Assembly: GCA_026005055.1 (NCBI GenBank)
Contig: BPKI01000001.1
Span: 62,001-126,000, forward strand
DNA from: Lysobacterales bacterium
GTDB lineage: Bacteria; Pseudomonadota; Gammaproteobacteria; Xanthomonadales; BPKI01
Direction: 5' to 3'
DNA: 64,000 nt
Part shown: piece by piece, positions 52,701-63,114 of the stretch
Layout of the letters: each line of letters begins with the position of its first letter
Numbering within the stretch: the stretch's first letter is position 1
Notes under the pieces: model-generated
What the model was told of the DNA's origin: nothing
Seen by the model: the letters and a program-made list of their open reading frames with translations, nothing else
Databases searched by the model: none
Made by a program: the position numbers and the translations under genes

Positions 52701-53285
52701 TCAGTCTCGAAGCGCGGCCAGGAAGGACTCCACGGCAGGCAGGTCCCGGTCGTAGAAGAACTCTTCCGCCGCGAGGTAGAGCAGATAGCCCAGACGCCCT
52801 CGATCGTCGAGCGAGGCGACCGCGAGGGCGCGATAGCGCAGGCCCTCCTCGTCGGCCATGCGCAACTCGAAGCGCACGGCGCGTCGCCCTTTCCAGCGAC
52901 TGGGCTGGGGAGGACCGAAGACCTCCACGCCCACGAAACCTTCGGCACCGAGCGCATCGGCGAACAGCTCCGGGAGATCGAGCAGGCCGAGCGCGGAACG
53001 AACGGTCGCGCCGCCCTGCCGCTCGAATCGCCACATCCCCGACAGGACTTCGCGTCCCTTGCCGAGCCCATCGGCGATCAGGATCAGGTTGAGGCTCGGC
53101 CCGTCTCGGCTCAAGATCCAGATCGGTGCGCGACTCAGCACCGACCAATCGACCGGGCTGACGACATCGGCACCCAACACGCGAAACGGGCGGTCGGCCA
53201 CGACGTAGCTCGGCGCGCATCCCGTGGCGAATGCGAGCGCGACGATGGCGAAGACGAATCCCCCGAGCGAGCGATGAAGGCTCAT
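52701..53285 (-). CDS. Putative lipoprotein
   Basis: MSLHRSLGGFVFAIVALAFATGCAPSYVV lipobox; 4-nt overlap with M48 peptidase gene. Confidence 0.75.
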   Translation of the reverse strand: MSLHRSLGGFVFAIVALAFATGCAPSYVVADRPFRVLGADVVSPVDWSVLSRAPIWILSRDGPSLNLILIADGLGKGREVLSGMWRFERQGGATVRSALGLLDLPELFADALGAEGFVGVEVFGPPQPSRWKGRRAVRFELRMADEEGLRYRALAVASLDDRGRLGYLLYLAAEEFFYDRDLPAVESFLAALRD

Positions 53286-54409
53286 TGCATCTCCCACTCG
53301 ATGAGGGCTCGGTCGGGCGCCTCGGGCTCGAGCTCGAGATACCGTCGAAACGCCTCCCGCGCCTTGGCCTGATCGCCTCGAGCCTTCGCCACCTGGCCGA
53401 GCAGTCGCCATGCGCGCGCCGAGGCCTGGCCTTCCTCGACCAAGGCTTCGAGAAGCCTCGCGGCCTCGGCGAGATCCTCGGGCTTGCCGCTGCGGCGCAG
53501 GATCTCCGCGCGCCGCGGACGCAGGATCTCGGGCGGGTCGCCCGAGCGCTCGAGGCGCTCGAGCAAAACCAGCGAGTCGGCCCGCGAACGGCGCCCGAGC
53601 TCGTCATCGAGCCAAGCCTCGAGATGACGTGCGCGCAGCGACCTCCACCTCGACCCATCGCGCGGCACCGCGATCTCGGGGGCACTCGCAGCCAGCCGCT
53701 CGAGCGTTCGAACCCGCTCGCGGGTGGGCGGGTGAGTGGCGAACAAGGTCGGAATCGCGGTCGGACGCGCCCGTTCCTCGGCGAGCAGTCCGGCGAAAAG
53801 CTCGGCGCCGGCCCGCAGCGGATAGCCCGCGGCCGTCATCCGCTCGACCGCGAAGCGGTCCGCTTCTCGCTCTTGATCGCGCGAGTAGGCGAAAAGCGCA
53901 GCGACGATGCCGAATTCGGCGATCGCGCCGGCCTGATACTCGCCCGTAGCCCCAGCCGCGAAGGCGACGAGGTTGAGGAGGTTGCCGGTCCGGTGGAGCG
54001 TAGTCCAGCGCTCCTCGGAGTGCCGCTCGGCGTAATGACCGATCTCGTGGGCGATGACGAAGGCGAGCTCCGCCTCCTCCACGGTCCTCAGCATGAGGCC
54101 GGTGAACAACGCCATCGCCCCGTTGGGGAGCATGAAGGCGTTGGCCTGGGGCGAGCGCAGCACGTAGAGCCGAAGCCCTCCGCAGCGCTTTTCATCGAGC
54201 ACGCAGACGAGCTCCCGCAGATGGACCACCAGCTCGTGATCCTCGGGCAGACGACGAGGCGAATCCCGCAGCCGTTGTTCCAAACGCTCGGCCTCGGCGG
54301 TCAGAGCCCCGGAGGAGTCGGCGTGGACCGGTGTCGCGAGCAGGATCAGGACCAGCAGACCGAGGGCTGGAGGTGCCGCCAGGCATCGCGAAAGAAAGCG
54401 GCCGTTCAT
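53282..54409 (-). CDS. Secreted M48 family zinc metallopeptidase with TPR-like C-terminus
   Basis: Signal MNGRFLSRCLAAPPALGLLVLILLATPVHA; LAFVIAHEIGHYAERHSEE; DQEREADRFAVERM. Confidence 0.9.
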   Translation of the reverse strand: MNGRFLSRCLAAPPALGLLVLILLATPVHADSSGALTAEAERLEQRLRDSPRRLPEDHELVVHLRELVCVLDEKRCGGLRLYVLRSPQANAFMLPNGAMALFTGLMLRTVEEAELAFVIAHEIGHYAERHSEERWTTLHRTGNLLNLVAFAAGATGEYQAGAIAEFGIVAALFAYSRDQEREADRFAVERMTAAGYPLRAGAELFAGLLAEERARPTAIPTLFATHPPTRERVRTLERLAASAPEIAVPRDGSRWRSLRARHLEAWLDDELGRRSRADSLVLLERLERSGDPPEILRPRRAEILRRSGKPEDLAEAARLLEALVEEGQASARAWRLLGQVAKARGDQAKAREAFRRYLELEPEAPDRALIEWEMQ

Positions 54410-55104
54410 CAGAGCGGAGCTTTGTTCAGTACTTTGCGCACCACCTCATCGGCAGGCCCGGGACTGCGCAGGTCGCCGCCCATGCTGAGCAAGCGGTTCG
54501 TCCAGACGACCGACCCGTCCTCGAGGTCGATCAGGTGGACGTAAACGAACTGCTGACCCAAAGGCACGTTCACGCCGAGGAAGAGTCCTGCGATCATCAT
54601 CGCCTTGCGCGCGTCGCTGGAATAGCTATCCCGGACCAGCATGAACAGGGCATAACGCGCATCCGGATCCAAGATGCGCACCCCCGGGCCGACGGTCCAG
54701 TCGAGCTTGCCGCGCTTGTGGGGCAAGCGCAGATTCGGATCGACCAAGGTCTCAGCCAGACGGCGGTTGAGCAGCCAGTACTGTCGCGCCCGGTCCTGAT
54801 CGTCCTCGGGCGGTCGAAGCGCGACGCGGAAACGAGCGCCGCGCCGCTTCAGTTCCGCTCCGAGGGCGCGCTCGATGTTCCTCAGCGCCTGCTCGGTCCA
54901 ATCGCGCCGGAGCACCGGTACGCCACTCGTGGGCAGCTCGTAGACCAACACGTCCGGCGCGAGCAAGACGATCTCGGCGTTGGCGCCGAGTTTCGCACCC
55001 TTCGCATCCTCCGCCACCCGCGGGGCGGTCGTGGCGCACCCCGCCACCAGCCCGAACGCGAGGACCGCGGCCAGCGGGCCGAACCACTCGCCTCGCCAAG
55101 GCAT
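54409..55104 (-). CDS. Putative lipoprotein in M48 operon
   Basis: MPWRGEWFGPLAAVLAFGLVAGCATTAP lipobox; NAEIVLLAPDVLVYELPTSGVPVLRRDWTEQALRNIERALG. Confidence 0.78.
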   Translation of the reverse strand: MPWRGEWFGPLAAVLAFGLVAGCATTAPRVAEDAKGAKLGANAEIVLLAPDVLVYELPTSGVPVLRRDWTEQALRNIERALGAELKRRGARFRVALRPPEDDQDRARQYWLLNRRLAETLVDPNLRLPHKRGKLDWTVGPGVRILDPDARYALFMLVRDSYSSDARKAMMIAGLFLGVNVPLGQQFVYVHLIDLEDGSVVWTNRLLSMGGDLRSPGPADEVVRKVLNKAPL

Positions 55105-55655
55105 CGCGTTTTCTCCGGGACTTCGACTCTCCGAGACTATAGCGCGCCGCGGGACCGTCGGGCGCGCTCGCACCCGCGGAGCACCCGATGAGGGGACCAG
55201 GGCGGAGGATGAGGGCGCGCCGCCTGCAGGCGGGCGGAGGAATTTTCACCCGCTTCGCTCGCTCTCACCGGCGCATCGCCTCGAGGACGCCACCGCGGAT
55301 GCCACTGCTCCGAGGCTGCGCGGGCGTTCGCATCGCTCCCAGGCCCCGAGACGGGATCGGTGCTCTTTTGTCGAAAAGCCCAAGCCCTCGTGGCTCGATC
55401 CTCGCCGAAGCGGGGACGAGGCGCTCATTCGCCCGCGCGATGAGGCGACTGAGGCCTCCGGGGGCCGCACCCGGCATCGGATCCATACGTCTGTCTCGGC
55501 CGAGCGATGATGGACCGATCGCCGCTCGATTCGGCTTACGGGCGCTCCGCCTCAGCGGCCTGAGAGCGGTTCGGCGGGGATCATCCGCGTTCGATCCCCC
55601 AGCGCCCCCTGCCGACGAGGGCAGTAGACGAGGAGCAGGGCTCGCCGGAGGGGAA

Positions 55656-55729
55656 TGGCTGGGGGACTAGGATTCGAACCTAGACTGGCGGAGTCAGAGT
55701 CCGCTGTCCTACCGTTAGACGATCCCCCA
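55656..55729 (-). tRNA. tRNA-Gln (anticodon CUG)
   Basis: TGGGGGATCGTCTAACGGTAGGACAGCGGACTCTGACTCCGCCAGTCTAGGTTCGAATCCTAGTCCCCCAGCCA; 7-bp acceptor stem, GTTCGAATC T-loop, encoded CCA. Confidence 0.96.
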
Positions 55730-55779
55730 GCGGACCGCACGATTGTAAGCCGCGCAAGCCGACTTCAGCAGCCCCGACC

Positions 55780-56172
55780 TCAGCGCTTGGAGTACTGGGT
55801 CGCGCGGCGGGCCTTGTGCAAGCCGACCTTCTTGCGCTCCACCTCGCGCGCGTCGCGCGTCATGAAGCCCGCAGCGCGGAGCTTCGGCTTCAGCGATTCG
55901 TCGTAGGCGACGAGCGCGCGGGCGAGACCCAAACGAATCGCGCCGGCCTGACCCGACAGACCGCCGCCAGAGACCGTGGCATAGACGTCGAAGCGATCGC
56001 TCAGCTGGGTGAGGACCAACGGCTGCCGCACGATCATCGACGCCGTCTCACGCCCGAAGAATTCATCGAGCGGGCGATCGTTGACCGTGATCCTTCCGGT
56101 GCCGGGCCGCAGGAAGACGCGAGCGGTGGAGGTTTTGCGCCGACCAGTGCCGTAATACTGTGTGGAGGCCAT
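55780..56172 (-). CDS. rpsI: 30S ribosomal protein S9
   Basis: [35 protein letters not shown] ... [17 protein letters not shown]. Confidence 0.97.
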   Translation of the reverse strand: MASTQYYGTGRRKTSTARVFLRPGTGRITVNDRPLDEFFGRETASMIVRQPLVLTQLSDRFDVYATVSGGGLSGQAGAIRLGLARALVAYDESLKPKLRAAGFMTRDAREVERKKVGLHKARRATQYSKR

Positions 56173-56180
56173 GGCGATCC

Positions 56181-56609
56181 TCAGAGATCGAGCGGCTGCG
56201 GCTGTTGCGCCGCATGCGGGTGTTCGGGGCCGCGATAGACCTTGAGCTTGCGGAACATCGCGCGGCCGAGCGGGTTCTTGGGCAGCATCCCCTTCACGGC
56301 GAGCTCGATCACTCGCTCCGGATGCTTCGCCAGCATCTCGCGCAACGAAGCGCTCTTCAGGTTGCCCACGTAACCCGTGTGACGGTAGTAACGTTTGTCG
56401 TCGAGCTTGCGGCCAGTAACCGCGACCTTCTCGGCGTTGACCACGACGATGCAGTCGCCGGTATCCACGTGCGGCGTGTAGATGGGCTTGTGCTTGCCGC
56501 GCAGCCGGCGCGCGATCTCGGCGCAGAGACGACCGAGGACTTTGCCGCTCGCATCGACCACGAACCAGTCGCGACGAACCGTTCCGGGTTTGGCGCTGAA
56601 GGTGCTCAT
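56181..56609 (-). CDS. rplM: 50S ribosomal protein L13
   Basis: [51 protein letters not shown]. Confidence 0.97.
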   Translation of the reverse strand: MSTFSAKPGTVRRDWFVVDASGKVLGRLCAEIARRLRGKHKPIYTPHVDTGDCIVVVNAEKVAVTGRKLDDKRYYRHTGYVGNLKSASLREMLAKHPERVIELAVKGMLPKNPLGRAMFRKLKVYRGPEHPHAAQQPQPLDL

Positions 56610-56710
56610 GTCGAAAGTCCCGATGCTCAAGGGGACGAAAGACCCGACATTATCATCGAGAGCGAATCCTGACGCAAGTTTGGGATCGCGAGATGATAGG
56701 ATCGGCGCCG

Positions 56711-57874
56711 ATGGCCGCGCCCGCGCCCGATTCCGAGCTCCTCCGCCTCACCGATCTCTGCGTACGCTGCGGGTTGTGCCTGCCCCACTGCCCGACCTAC
56801 CGCATCGCTCGCGAAGAGGGCGAGTCTCCCAGGGGCCGGATCGCCCTCGCCGCCGCGCTGGCCGCCGACGGCGCCTTGAAGGCGGATGCGACCTTGAGAC
56901 GCCATCTCGATCAGTGCCTGCTCTGCCGCGCCTGCGAGCAGGTCTGTCCTGCAGAGGTTCCCTTCGCGCGGATCATGAGCCGGGCACGCGAACGACTCGG
57001 CCCACGTCGCGATCGTCCGCTCCCCTACCGGCTGATCCTCGGTCTGCTTGCCCGACCCCGCCTATGGCGCCTCGCCCTCGCCCTCCTCCATGCGGGCGAG
57101 CGCCTCGGCTCATCACGCCTTCTCGCAAGCCTTCGTCTGCGTCCGCCGCTCGCGATCCTGCCCCGCCTCCCGCCGCGGTGGCGCCCACGCCGCGCGAGCG
57201 ATGGTGCAGCCGTCTATCTTTTCGAGGGCTGTTCCACCTCGCGCCTGGCCAGCGATGCCTGCCGTGCCGCCGAGGCGATCCTGAGGCGTCTTGGGTTCCG
57301 TGTGCTCGCCGCTGCCAAGCCCCATTGCTGCGGCGCAGCCCTCCGCCACGAGGGGCTGTTGCAGCCAGCCGAAAGGCTGGCGAAAGCGCTGCACGCGGCC
57401 TTCCCCGAACCGGTGCCGGTGCTGGTTCTCGACAGCGGCTGCCTCGAGGCGGTGCGAAACGCGCTCGGCGAGCGCGCCCAGGATATCCACACCTTCCTGC
57501 TCGCTGAGGATTTGCCGCGGCGCGTGCGCTGGAAGGAAGGCCAGGTCGAGGCGCTCCTCCATCAGCCCTGCACGCTCAGGGCCGAGCCTTCGGCACGCGC
57601 GGCGCACGACCGTCTTCTCGCGTCCGTGCCGGGGCTCGTTCTCCGCGCCTTGCCGGAGCGCGCGCACTGCTGCGGCGCGGGTGGACTCCAGTTTCTCCTC
57701 GCCTCACCGACTTCGCTGCGCTTGCGCGAGGAGCTGGATGGCGCTCCCGAGATGCCGCTGATCACCGCGAATGTCGGCTGTCGGGCATGGTTCACCGCCG
57801 GCCGCTTCGCACGCTCCGGTTCTGGACGGGTCTATCATCCGCTCGAATCCATCGCCGAGCGTATCGAGAGATGA
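56711..57874 (+). CDS. GlcF-like (Fe-S)-binding oxidoreductase subunit
   Basis: [15 protein letters not shown] and [17 protein letters not shown] ferredoxin motifs; two CCG domains ([22 protein letters not shown]). Confidence 0.88.
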   Translation: MAAPAPDSELLRLTDLCVRCGLCLPHCPTYRIAREEGESPRGRIALAAALAADGALKADATLRRHLDQCLLCRACEQVCPAEVPFARIMSRARERLGPRRDRPLPYRLILGLLARPRLWRLALALLHAGERLGSSRLLASLRLRPPLAILPRLPPRWRPRRASDGAAVYLFEGCSTSRLASDACRAAEAILRRLGFRVLAAAKPHCCGAALRHEGLLQPAERLAKALHAAFPEPVPVLVLDSGCLEAVRNALGERAQDIHTFLLAEDLPRRVRWKEGQVEALLHQPCTLRAEPSARAAHDRLLASVPGLVLRALPERAHCCGAGGLQFLLASPTSLRLREELDGAPEMPLITANVGCRAWFTAGRFARSGSGRVYHPLESIAERIER

Positions 57875-58536
57875 ACGTGCCGTCCGCGAAGCCGAGCCTC
57901 CGCCTGAGCGCGATCGACCATCTGCTCGCCGCCATCGGGCAGGGACTGATGCTCGCTCGAGCCGAGCGCCTGCCGGCGGCGCGGGCGAATCCCGCAGACG
58001 CCATCGCCGATGAGGCGGCGCTCTCCGAGGCCGAGCGGCGGCATGCTGCAGGCCTCATGAGGGTCAACCATGCCGGCGAGATCTGCGCGCAGGCTCTCTA
58101 CGCAGGGCAAGCCCTGCTCGCGCGCGACGCCGCTTTGCGGGCGCATTTGCTGGCCGCCGCCGACGAGGAGATCGATCACCTCGCCTGGTGCGCGGAGCGG
58201 CTATCCGAACTTGGCGAAGGACCCAGCCTGCTCAGCCCGCTGTGGTACTTCGGAAGCTATGCGATCGGGATGCTCGCCGCATCCTTCGGCGACCGACAGA
58301 GCCTCGGCTTCGTGGTCGAAACCGAGCGCCAGGTGGAAGCGCACCTCGACGAACATCTGGATCGCCTGCCGCCTTCAGACCGGCGCAGCCGGGCGATTTT
58401 GCGAGCGATGCAGGCAGAGGAGCGCCGTCACGCCGAGGAGGCTCTCGCCCGCGGTGCCGCATCGCTGCCCGATCCAGTGCCGCGGCTGATGGCCCTCGCT
58501 GCCCAGGTGATGAAGACGATCGCCTACCGCATCTGA
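57871..58536 (+). CDS. coq7: 3-demethoxyubiquinol 3-hydroxylase (Coq7)
   Basis: [57 protein letters not shown]. Confidence 0.94.
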   Translation: MNVPSAKPSLRLSAIDHLLAAIGQGLMLARAERLPAARANPADAIADEAALSEAERRHAAGLMRVNHAGEICAQALYAGQALLARDAALRAHLLAAADEEIDHLAWCAERLSELGEGPSLLSPLWYFGSYAIGMLAASFGDRQSLGFVVETERQVEAHLDEHLDRLPPSDRRSRAILRAMQAEERRHAEEALARGAASLPDPVPRLMALAAQVMKTIAYRI

Positions 58537-58551
58537 GCGAGACCGCCGGAA

Positions 58552-59409
58552 TCAGGACAGATTCCGGCCGTGGAACAGCTCCTCGATCTCCTGCTTCAGT
58601 TCCTTCTCGATGCGCAGCCGTTCCTTGAAGGGGAGCTTGCGGGCGTCGATCTCGAAGAGATAGTTGTCGAGGTCGAAGTCCTTGATGTGCATCTTCGTAT
58701 GGAAGATGTTCTCCTGATAGACGTTCACATCGAACATCTCGTAGCGGTTCTTGATCGCCTTCGAGAGGTAGTCCTGGATCGAGTTGATGCGGTGGTCGAT
58801 GAAATGCTTGCGGCCCTTCACGTCGCGCGTGAACCCGCGCACCCGGTAATCCATGATCACAATGTCCGACTCGAAGCTCTCGATGAGGTGATTGAGCGCC
58901 TTGAGCGGTGAGATCACTCCGCAGGTCGCGACGTCGATGTCCGCCCGGAACGTGGCAATGCCATTGTGCGGATGGGTCTCGGGATAGGTGTGCACGGTGA
59001 TGTGGCTCTTGTCGAGGTGACCGACCACGCTCGTCTCCGAGGGGTGCTCGCGGATCGCGCCCTCCACCATCCGGTTGCCCGCCGCCTTGCGGTCGATGAC
59101 CGGCTGCTCGGAAATGAGGATGGTCACCGAGGCACCGCGCGGGTCGTAGTCCTGGCGAGCGATGTTGAGGATGTTGGCGCCGATGATCTCGGCGACCTCG
59201 GTCAGGATCTGGGTCAGGCGCTCGGCGTTGTAGGCCTCGTCGATGTACTCGATGTAGCGGGCCTGCTGCTCCGGCGTGATCGCGTAGCAAATGTCGTAGA
59301 TGTTGAAGCTGAGCGCCTTGGTGAGGTTGTTGAAGCCCTGCAGCTTCAAGCGCGGGAGCGGCTTGACGAGATTTTTCACTGGATCACAACGCACGAGCGA
59401 AACTACCAT
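58552..59409 (-). CDS. speD: S-adenosylmethionine decarboxylase proenzyme
   Basis: [44 protein letters not shown] processing site; start could be internal GTG at 59379. Confidence 0.94.
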   Translation of the reverse strand: MVVSLVRCDPVKNLVKPLPRLKLQGFNNLTKALSFNIYDICYAITPEQQARYIEYIDEAYNAERLTQILTEVAEIIGANILNIARQDYDPRGASVTILISEQPVIDRKAAGNRMVEGAIREHPSETSVVGHLDKSHITVHTYPETHPHNGIATFRADIDVATCGVISPLKALNHLIESFESDIVIMDYRVRGFTRDVKGRKHFIDHRINSIQDYLSKAIKNRYEMFDVNVYQENIFHTKMHIKDFDLDNYLFEIDARKLPFKERLRIEKELKQEIEELFHGRNLS

Positions 59410-59555
59410 GCCCCTGTCGGACGCCTGTCCCGCCCGACGACCTTCCCTCGTCCCCGTCCGGGCACGAGTCCACACCATTTTCCCTCAACGGTGCGTTTCG
59501 TGCATGATCGGCCGGGTGTCCCGGACCATTCACGCCCGCCGCAGGATCCAGCGGA

Positions 59556-59786
59556 TCACCGCTGCCGACGCGGCACGGCGGGGATCCGCCCAAGCTCCGC
59601 GGGTACACCCGGAAAGACCGCCGAGAGATGGCGCTCCGCCTCCCGGCGCGTGCGGAAGCGCCCCCTCAAGACGCCCGTGGCCGGATCGCGAACCTCGAAC
59701 CAAGTGCGCGGCCCCTCGCCAGCTTTGTGTTCCACCACCAGCTCGATCTCGTGGCCCGCATAGGACTGCAGTGCGATTCGTTCCAT
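59556..59786 (-). CDS. Small hypothetical protein
   Basis: MERIALQSYAGHEIELVVEHKAGEGPRTWFEVRDPATGVLRGRFRTRREAERHL. Confidence 0.6.
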   Translation of the reverse strand: MERIALQSYAGHEIELVVEHKAGEGPRTWFEVRDPATGVLRGRFRTRREAERHLSAVFPGVPAELGRIPAVPRRQR

Positions 59787-59923
59787 GACACCTCCCGGAG
59801 ACATCACCGCCATGATGAGCGAGCGCGCCTTCGTTTTTCGTAAGGACCTTCTCGGACCGTTCGCCAGGCCTTCGGTTCCCGAGAGAAAGTGATACGCTCT
59901 GCGCACCGCGATCGAATCCGATC

Positions 59924-60682
59924 ATGACCGAGGCGATGCCCGTTCTCGCGCTTTCCTCCTCTGCTGACTCCTCCCCGCTTCGGCGGAGCTCGATGCTGGA
60001 ACTGGACGCCGCCGCGCTCGAACGCCTCCTCTCTCATTGGCGGCTCAAGCGCTACCCGAAACGAGCCCTCGTGATGCGGCCGGGGGATCCCGCCGACACC
60101 CTCGCCTATTTGATCCGCGGCTCGCTCGAGGTCTGCGCCGCCGACGACGAGGGCCGGGAGATCATCCTCGCGCGCGTGAACCCTGGTGAGTTCATCGGCG
60201 AACTCGGCCTCTTCCTCAACACCGGCCGACGCAGCGTGGCGGTACGGGCGCGGGCGAGCTCGCAGGTCGCGGAGATCACCTATCAGCGACTCTTCGAGCT
60301 CTTCGAGCGGGAGCTCGCTGCCGACTGTCCCCGCATTCTCTTCGCCATCGGTCGGCAGATCAGCCAACGACTGCTTCAGAGCCGGCGCAAGATCAGCCGG
60401 CTCGCTTCGCTGGATGTCATCTCCCGCATCTGGCAGACCCTGCTCGATCTCTGCGCCGAGCCGGATGCGATGAGCCATCCCCGCGGCACGCAAATCAAAG
60501 TGTCGAGGATCGAGCTCTCGCGCATGGTCGGCTGCTCGCGCGAGGTGGCAGGCCGCGCGCTCAAGCGGCTGCAGGAGCAGGGGCTCCTCGTGGCCGCGGG
60601 CAAGACGGTGATCGTGTTCGGCGTCAAGGCGGGCTCGGAACCCTCGCCGCAGATGCTCGCGCGTCCGAAAGAAGGCTCTTGA
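59924..60682 (+). CDS. clp: CRP-family regulator, Clp-like
   Basis: cNMP fold RALVMRPGDPADTLAYLIRGSLEV...GEFIGELGLF and HTH KVSRIELSRMVGCSREVAGRALKRLQEQGLL; next to speD and trpC. Confidence 0.87.
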   Translation: MTEAMPVLALSSSADSSPLRRSSMLELDAAALERLLSHWRLKRYPKRALVMRPGDPADTLAYLIRGSLEVCAADDEGREIILARVNPGEFIGELGLFLNTGRRSVAVRARASSQVAEITYQRLFELFERELAADCPRILFAIGRQISQRLLQSRRKISRLASLDVISRIWQTLLDLCAEPDAMSHPRGTQIKVSRIELSRMVGCSREVAGRALKRLQEQGLLVAAGKTVIVFGVKAGSEPSPQMLARPKEGS

Positions 60683-61448
60683 GCGCGAGCCCGGGATCGG
60701 GCGCACGCATGAGGCGTTCGCCGATCAGGAAGGCGCGGATGCCATGTTCGGCCAAACGCCGCAGGTCGGTCCCGCTTGCGATCCCGCTTTCGGCGACCAC
60801 CATGCGCTGAGGCGGAATCTGGCGCACCAGCCGCTCGCTCACCGCGAGATCGACGCGAAAGCTGCGCAGGTCGCGGTGATTGATGCCGATCATCGCCTCG
60901 CCGGCCGCGAGCGCGGCGGCGAGCTCCTCCTCGCCATGCACCTCGATCAGCACCTCGAGGGCAAGCTCGCGAGCGAGCGCGGCGAGCTCGGTGAGTTCGC
61001 CCGCGCCGAGACAGGCTGCGATCAAGAGCACCGCATCCGCGCCCAGAAGCCGCGCCTCGTAGATCTGCCAGGGATCGATCAAGAAATCCTTGCGCAACGC
61101 CGGAAGGCCCGAAGCCGTCCGCGCCGCCATCAGAAACTCGGCGCGGCCTTCGAAGAAGCGCTCGTCGGTGAGCACCGACAACGCCGCGGCCCCGCCGGCC
61201 TGATACTGCCTCGCGTGCAGCACGGGATCGAAGTCCTCGCGGATGCGGCCTTGGCTCGGACTCGCGCGCTTGATCTCGGCGATCACCGCGAGCTCCGCTT
61301 CAGCGATCCGCGCCGCGAGCGCCGCCGCGAAAGGCCGCGGCGGAGGAAGATCGCGCACGCGCGCCCTGAGTTCGGCAAGAGGCAAGCGAAGACGCCGTTC
61401 GGCAAGCTCCTCGCGCTTGGTTGCGATGATGCGGGCCAAAACATCCAT
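60624..61448 (-). CDS. trpC: Indole-3-glycerol phosphate synthase
   Basis: VIAEIKRASPSQGRIREDFDPV; LRKDFLIDPWQIYEARLLGADAVLLI; IGINHRDLRSF. Confidence 0.95.
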   Translation of the reverse strand: MDVLARIIATKREELAERRLRLPLAELRARVRDLPPPRPFAAALAARIAEAELAVIAEIKRASPSQGRIREDFDPVLHARQYQAGGAAALSVLTDERFFEGRAEFLMAARTASGLPALRKDFLIDPWQIYEARLLGADAVLLIAACLGAGELTELAALARELALEVLIEVHGEEELAAALAAGEAMIGINHRDLRSFRVDLAVSERLVRQIPPQRMVVAESGIASGTDLRRLAEHGIRAFLIGERLMRAPDPGLALKSLLSDARASAARVPSPP

Positions 61449-61450
61449 CG

Positions 61451-62500
61451 TCAGCCGCCTCCCACCGCCTGGCCGGCAAGGGCGCGCGTGAAGGCCACGT
61501 ACTCCTCGAGCTTGGCCAGCGCCTGGCCCGAGCGGATCGCCTCCCGCGCCCGTGCGACTCCCTCCGCGATGCTCGCGGCGATGCCGACGACGTAGAGGGC
61601 GGCGCCGGCATTCAGCACCACCGCATCCTGCGCCGGCCCCTCGGCGCCGGAGAGCGCCTCGAGCAGCTTCAGCCGCGAAGCCTCGACGTCGGAAACGGCC
61701 AGCGCCTCCCGCCTGGCCTCGGGCAGACCGAGCTCGCTCGCACTCAGGGTGTACTCGCGGATCGCACCCTCGTTCAGTTCTCCAACCAGAGTGGGCGCCC
61801 CCAGGCTCAGCTCATCGAGCCCATCCAGACCATGGACCACGAGCGCTCTTCGCGCACCCAGACGCGCCAGAACCCTGATCAAGATGCCGACGAGGTCCGG
61901 ATGGAACACGCCGAGCAGCACGTGGGGCGCATCCGCAGGATTGGTGAGCGGACCTAAGATGTTGAACAGGGTGCGCACTCCAAGCTCGCGGCGAACCGGC
62001 CCGAGCGCGCGCAAGGCGGGGTGGTGGACGGGCGCGAACATGAAGCCGATGCCGGTTTCGCTCAAGGCGCGCGCGACCTGCTCGGGTTCGAGCTCGATCG
62101 CCGCGCCGAGTGCCTCGAGCACATCGGCGCTGCCTGACTTCGAGGACACGCTGCGGTTTCCATGCTTGGCCACCCGCGCACCGCAGGCGGCGGCGACGAA
62201 CATCGCGGCGGTGGAGATGTTGAAGCTATGCGCACCGTCGCCCCCCGTGCCGACGATGTCCACCAGGTTCTCGCGGAGAGGAACCTCGACGCGCCGCGCG
62301 AGCGCGCGCATCACCCGCGCCGCGCCGGTGATCTCGCCCACCGTCTCCTTCTTGACGCGCAGGCCGATGATGAGCGCCGCGACCAGCGCCGGGCTGAGCG
62401 TCCCGCTCAGCACCTGGCGCATGAGCGCCTCCATCTCGTCCTCGAAGATCTCGCGGTGCTCGATGATGCGCTGAAGCGCCTGCTGCGCGCTGATGCTCAT
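61451..62500 (-). CDS. trpD: Anthranilate phosphoribosyltransferase
   Basis: [53 protein letters not shown]. Confidence 0.96.
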   Translation of the reverse strand: MSISAQQALQRIIEHREIFEDEMEALMRQVLSGTLSPALVAALIIGLRVKKETVGEITGAARVMRALARRVEVPLRENLVDIVGTGGDGAHSFNISTAAMFVAAACGARVAKHGNRSVSSKSGSADVLEALGAAIELEPEQVARALSETGIGFMFAPVHHPALRALGPVRRELGVRTLFNILGPLTNPADAPHVLLGVFHPDLVGILIRVLARLGARRALVVHGLDGLDELSLGAPTLVGELNEGAIREYTLSASELGLPEARREALAVSDVEASRLKLLEALSGAEGPAQDAVVLNAGAALYVVGIAASIAEGVARAREAIRSGQALAKLEEYVAFTRALAGQAVGGG

Positions 62501-62510
62501 CGCAAGTTCC

Positions 62511-63104
62511 TCAGGCGGTCACCGCCGTGCCGGCGAGGAAATTGGCGAGCAAGCGGTGTCCATACTCGCTCAGGATCGATTCCGGATGGAACTGCACGCC
62601 AAACACGGGGTGCTGCCGGTGGCGCACGGCCATGATCTCCTCGCGCTTGCCCTCCTCATCGAGCGACCAGGCGGCGATTTCGAGCGCTTCGGGCACGCTT
62701 TCCGGCTCGATGACCAGCGAGTGATAGCGCGTGGCGACGAAGGGGCTCGGCAAACCCTGGAACACGTCTCGGCCGTCGTGCTCGATGCGCGAGGTCTTGC
62801 CGTGCATGACCCGCCGCGCGCGCACGATCCGCCCGCCGAAGGCCTGGCCGATGGCCTGATGACCGAGGCACACCCCGAGGATCGGAATCTCGCCGGCGAA
62901 GGCGCGCACCACCTCGAGCGAAATCCCCGCTTCATCCGGCGTGCAAGGGCCGGGCGAGATGACGATGTGACTGGGATCGAGCCGGCGGATCTCCTCGATC
63001 CCGATCGCATCGTTGCGGAAGACACGCACCTCCTCGCCGAGCTCGCCGAAATACTGCACGAGGTTGAAGGTGAAGCTGTCGTAGTTGTCGATCATCAGGA
63101 TCAT
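62511..63104 (-). CDS. trpG: Anthranilate synthase component II
   Basis: [59 protein letters not shown]. Confidence 0.95.
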   Translation of the reverse strand: MILMIDNYDSFTFNLVQYFGELGEEVRVFRNDAIGIEEIRRLDPSHIVISPGPCTPDEAGISLEVVRAFAGEIPILGVCLGHQAIGQAFGGRIVRARRVMHGKTSRIEHDGRDVFQGLPSPFVATRYHSLVIEPESVPEALEIAAWSLDEEGKREEIMAVRHRQHPVFGVQFHPESILSEYGHRLLANFLAGTAVTA

Positions 63105-63114
63105 GGCATTCGCC

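Noticed and set aside
55188-55670. 160-aa plus-strand ORF before the tRNA
   Set aside because: Arg/Pro/Ser-rich, no domain, runs into the tRNA antisense; treated as non-coding.
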